From: Paenibacillus melissococcoides
Lineage (GTDB): Bacteria > Bacillota > Bacilli > Paenibacillales > Paenibacillaceae
NCBI GenBank assembly: GCA_944800085.1
Contig: CALYLO010000001.1
Location: 206,001-270,000 of the forward strand
Length of the DNA stretch: 64,000 nucleotides
Direction of reading: 5' to 3'
In this document: one piece after another, positions 62,034 to 64,000 of the stretch
Layout of the letters: the number at the start of each line of letters is the position of its first letter
How positions within the stretch are numbered: position 1 is the stretch's first letter
Program-made: the position numbers and the translations under genes
The notes under the pieces: model-generated
What the model saw: only the letters and a program-made list of their open reading frames with translations
Told to the model about the DNA's origin: nothing
Databases searched by the model: none

Positions 62034-63326
62034 TTACGGCGTCCACCAGTTGCCGGAGACGACGATAAGGCTGAGCAGGCGGATGCTGTTGCCGAAGTAG
62101 GTGTCGCCGTTGGTCGACTTCGAGGTCGTGTTGCTCCATAAGGAATTGAGCCATTCCTGATTGCTGGAATCGATCATGGCGCTGACGGCGAACGGAGTTG
62201 AGAACGGAAGATCGTAGTATGAGACGAGCGGGCTGCCGTTCAGCTTATATCCCGCGCGGATGTTCGCCGGTTTGCTGCCGGTGCTGCTCTTGATCCAGCT
62301 ATTCAGCTTCGTGAGCTGCGCCTTCGCGCGGGTATCGCCCGTCAAGATGTAGTCGGTCGCGATTCTCCACGGCGTCCGGCAGGAGTTGTAATAGTAGTTG
62401 CCGTCATTCGGCGTTTCCAGGTAGGTTCCGACGGCGGGTTTATAGCCGCTGGATTCTTTGGTCGCGAAATCCGGCATCAGCCCGGTTGAGCCTGAATAGC
62501 CGGAGAACAGCTGCTGAATGATCGTATAGGTCCGATTCAGGACATTGTCCCAACGCGAATCTCCGGTCGCTGCCTTGAAGACGCGGAGATGGTTGAGCAT
62601 AAAGTCGGACGGACGCGTTCCTTTGCCCCACTTCGAGTCCGAATCGGAAGCCCAGTCCCCGAGCTTCAAATGCCACGATTTCTGGTTGACCTCGCTTTGC
62701 ATGATGGCATTGATCAGGTTGACCGCTTCCGCGCGGTAATTGATGCCGCTGGAGCTGCCCCACTGCTTGTCGGCCAACAGGAGCGCATAGGCCATATCCA
62801 TGTCGCCATCGGTGGCGGCATCCGAGCCGGCTTCCGTATTATTGACGATGGCGGAGCCGTTATCGATCTGCTGCCAGGCCATCAGCTTCGGGTTAATCTC
62901 GCTCGGGTGCGCCTTGTAGAAGCGGTATAATCCGTCGAAATAGGTTTTGGCATTGGCGTCATGCCCCGCCATATAGGCGGTAATGAGCATGCCGTATCCG
63001 TTCGCTTCGCTGGTGGTGACGGCATTTGGATAGTCATCATCGGATTCGCCGTTTAAGTTGTAGTGAACGAAATATTGATTGCTGACATACGGGTTTTTCT
63101 TTAAGTATCGGGCCTTCCATTCGTTGTACAGCCGCTTCACTTCGTTGTCCATCTGGCTCTGGCTCACGTTATTCGGCTTAATGACCCCTGACGCGTACGA
63201 TTGGTGCTGCGGGAACGGACGATTGACTGCGGCGGCAGACGCCGTCTTCTCGGACATGACCCACAGGGTCTGAACTGAGCCGAGAAGCAGGGTAAGGCAG
63301 AGAAACCATTTTACTGACTTTCGCAA
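62034..63326 (-). CDS. Secreted GH8 glycosidase (chitosanase/endoglucanase type)
   Basis: A 430-residue exported enzyme of glycoside hydrolase family 8, which cuts beta-1,4 chitosan, cellulose or lichenan. The signal peptide is WFLCLTLLLGSVQTLWVMSE with cleavage near TASAAA. The likely acid Glu lies in TTSEANGYGMLITAYM, and the family signature is ATDGDMDMAYALLLAD. Further support comes from WGKGTRPSDFMLNHLRVF and YYYNSCRTPWRIATDYILTG. There is no carbohydrate-binding module. The start is TTG 63326 with aaggag 10 bases ahead. Bacillus GH8 chitosanases are the nearest type I recall, but the substrate cannot be fixed from sequence. Confidence 0.92.
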   Translation of the reverse strand: MRKSVKWFLCLTLLLGSVQTLWVMSEKTASAAAVNRPFPQHQSYASGVIKPNNVSQSQMDNEVKRLYNEWKARYLKKNPYVSNQYFVHYNLNGESDDDYPNAVTTSEANGYGMLITAYMAGHDANAKTYFDGLYRFYKAHPSEINPKLMAWQQIDNGSAIVNNTEAGSDAATDGDMDMAYALLLADKQWGSSSGINYRAEAVNLINAIMQSEVNQKSWHLKLGDWASDSDSKWGKGTRPSDFMLNHLRVFKAATGDSRWDNVLNRTYTIIQQLFSGYSGSTGLMPDFATKESSGYKPAVGTYLETPNDGNYYYNSCRTPWRIATDYILTGDTRAKAQLTKLNSWIKSSTGSKPANIRAGYKLNGSPLVSYYDLPFSTPFAVSAMIDSSNQEWLNSLWSNTTSKSTNGDTYFGNSIRLLSLIVVSGNWWTP

Positions 63327-63862
63327 TGCGATACGACTCCTTTCAAGTTATAAAGTTGAAGCGACTCAATTTTCATGCAAGAAAATTAAATCGATTTCAC
63401 TTTAAGCTATGCCGATGGGGGTAAGTTCATGATTGCAGAATTAGGTATGAGGAAAGCCATCTGGGCTCGTGAGGAAAGGGGCAAGTCAAGCAACTCAGAC
63501 AAATCAGGTAATCATGCAAGTCTGAAAATCAGGCAGAGCCGTACATCAGGCGAAGCAGGCAATTGCGGTCATGGATGAAAATATAAGCGATTTAACTTTT
63601 GATGCCGAAAACAAAAACCTGTATGTGTCAGAGGCATTTTTTTCAATTATAGTACGAGTCCAGAAAAAAAGAAAAGAGAAACTTAAAGCGCTTACAGATC
63701 CTTGACATGATTCGCTTTATTCCCCGACAATGCGATCCGAAAAAGCCCGAATTCACGACATAAATCCCTAAATTTTGAAAAAAGGATTTCATGTTATAGA
63801 ATATAATGGAAAATGTTTGTATAATAAGGAGGAATTGAATTCCTTCTCTGAAGGAAGCTGTT
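63327..63862. other. Divergent intergenic stretch between GH8 and glycosyltransferase genes
   Basis: AT-rich with several short palindromes. A possible promoter for the glycosyltransferase is ttgaca (63701) with gacaat 18 bases later. An aaggagg followed by a ttccttc/gaaggaa hairpin lies between about 63831 and 63857, just before the start codon. No gene is recognised. Confidence 0.4.
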
Positions 63863-64000
63863 ATGGAGATGACACCGATTTTGTATATGGTTGTTCCTTG
63901 CTATAACGAAGAGGCGGTGCTTCCCCTCACGATGCAGACCTTGACCGGCGTGCTGTCCCGCTTGGTTCAGGACTGCGTCATCTCCGCCGAGAGCCGGATA
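63863..64000 (+). CDS. Glycosyltransferase family 2, N-terminal part (runs off the window)
   Basis: The first 46 residues (ILYMVVPCYNEEAVLPLTMQ) show the GT2 nucleotide-sugar-binding start VVPCYNEE of GtrB/DPM1-type polyprenyl-phosphate glycosyltransferases. ATG 63863 follows aaggaa by 6 bases. The remainder lies outside the window. Confidence 0.85.
   Translation, partial: MEMTPILYMVVPCYNEEAVLPLTMQTLTGVLSRLVQDCVISAESRI

Noticed and set aside
61905..62141. 78-codon frame behind the IS element
   Set aside because: It overlaps the GH8 3' end and the hairpin, with no ribosome site and no family resemblance.

Overview
The window looks like chromosome from a Paenibacillus-type member of the Bacillota. 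It has moderately high GC with strong Shine-Dalgarno sites and frequent GTG/TTG starts. It carries Bacillus-like thiamine-precursor transport genes under a TPP riboswitch, matches to Bacillus sigma-H, Spo0A and Fur sites, and a secreted GH8 glycanase. I cannot name the species.

Layout. 1-5.4 kb: a decayed patch (two frameshifted genes and an ABC exporter remnant) around an XRE/MmyB regulator and an orphan fabF. 5.6-10.7 kb: TPP riboswitch and terminator, a group II intron inserted just past that terminator, then ykoE-ykoD-ykoC. 10.9-12.4 kb: a small membrane protein, repeats, and a frameshifted HAD phosphatase gene. 12.8-18.3 kb: two paralogous multi-TM sensor kinases flank a tiny NHLP-leader peptide gene and a ComQ-like class 1 isoprenoid-fold enzyme. 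18.2-26.0 kb: small accessory genes, an acyltransferase, an AT-rich island with a secreted orphan protein, and an IS630 remnant. 26.1-33.8 kb: c-di-GMP-I riboswitch, terminator, Sfp-type phosphopantetheinyl transferase and a dimodular NRPS ending in a reductase. 34.2-40.3 kb: small protein, chemoreceptor, heterodimeric ABC exporter. 40.8-43.9 kb: exported DUF4198-like and CopC-CopD proteins. 44.1-49.0 kb: catalase, a truncated Fur-like gene, anmK and a serine hydrolase. 49.0-49.8 kb: a tandem repeat array. 50.0-59.5 kb: IclR regulator, dipeptide ABC transporter, M20 peptidase, DUF1177 and AroM genes. 59.6-64 kb: repeats, an IS1182-type element, a GH8 enzyme and the start of a glycosyltransferase.

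The most notable locus is 12.8-18.3 kb. It has the parts of a ComQXP prenyl-pheromone system (isoprenyl transferase, small precursor with a C-terminal Trp, polytopic kinase). However, the precursor has an NHLP (proteusin-type) leader instead of a ComX sequence. The kinases carry a HisKA motif like those of sporulation phosphorelay kinases, and no response regulator is encoded nearby. One kinase has an exact sigma-H promoter match. The other has a near match overlapping a Spo0A box, and a second Spo0A box lies upstream of the enzyme gene. I infer a prenylated-peptide signal feeding the Spo0 phosphorelay.

The second notable locus is 26.1-33.8 kb. The PPTase/NRPS pair has the A-T-C-A-T-R architecture of pyrazinone synthetases such as AusA, with both adenylation domains reading as branched-chain. 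It lies behind a c-di-GMP riboswitch and terminator, which suggests its metabolite is tied to the motile/sessile switch. One metal-ligand residue of the PPTase appears changed from Glu to Gln.

Several short dispersed repeat families (cctgca/tgcagg hairpins, a ~57-bp gatgggata array, minisatellites) fill the gene-free stretches.
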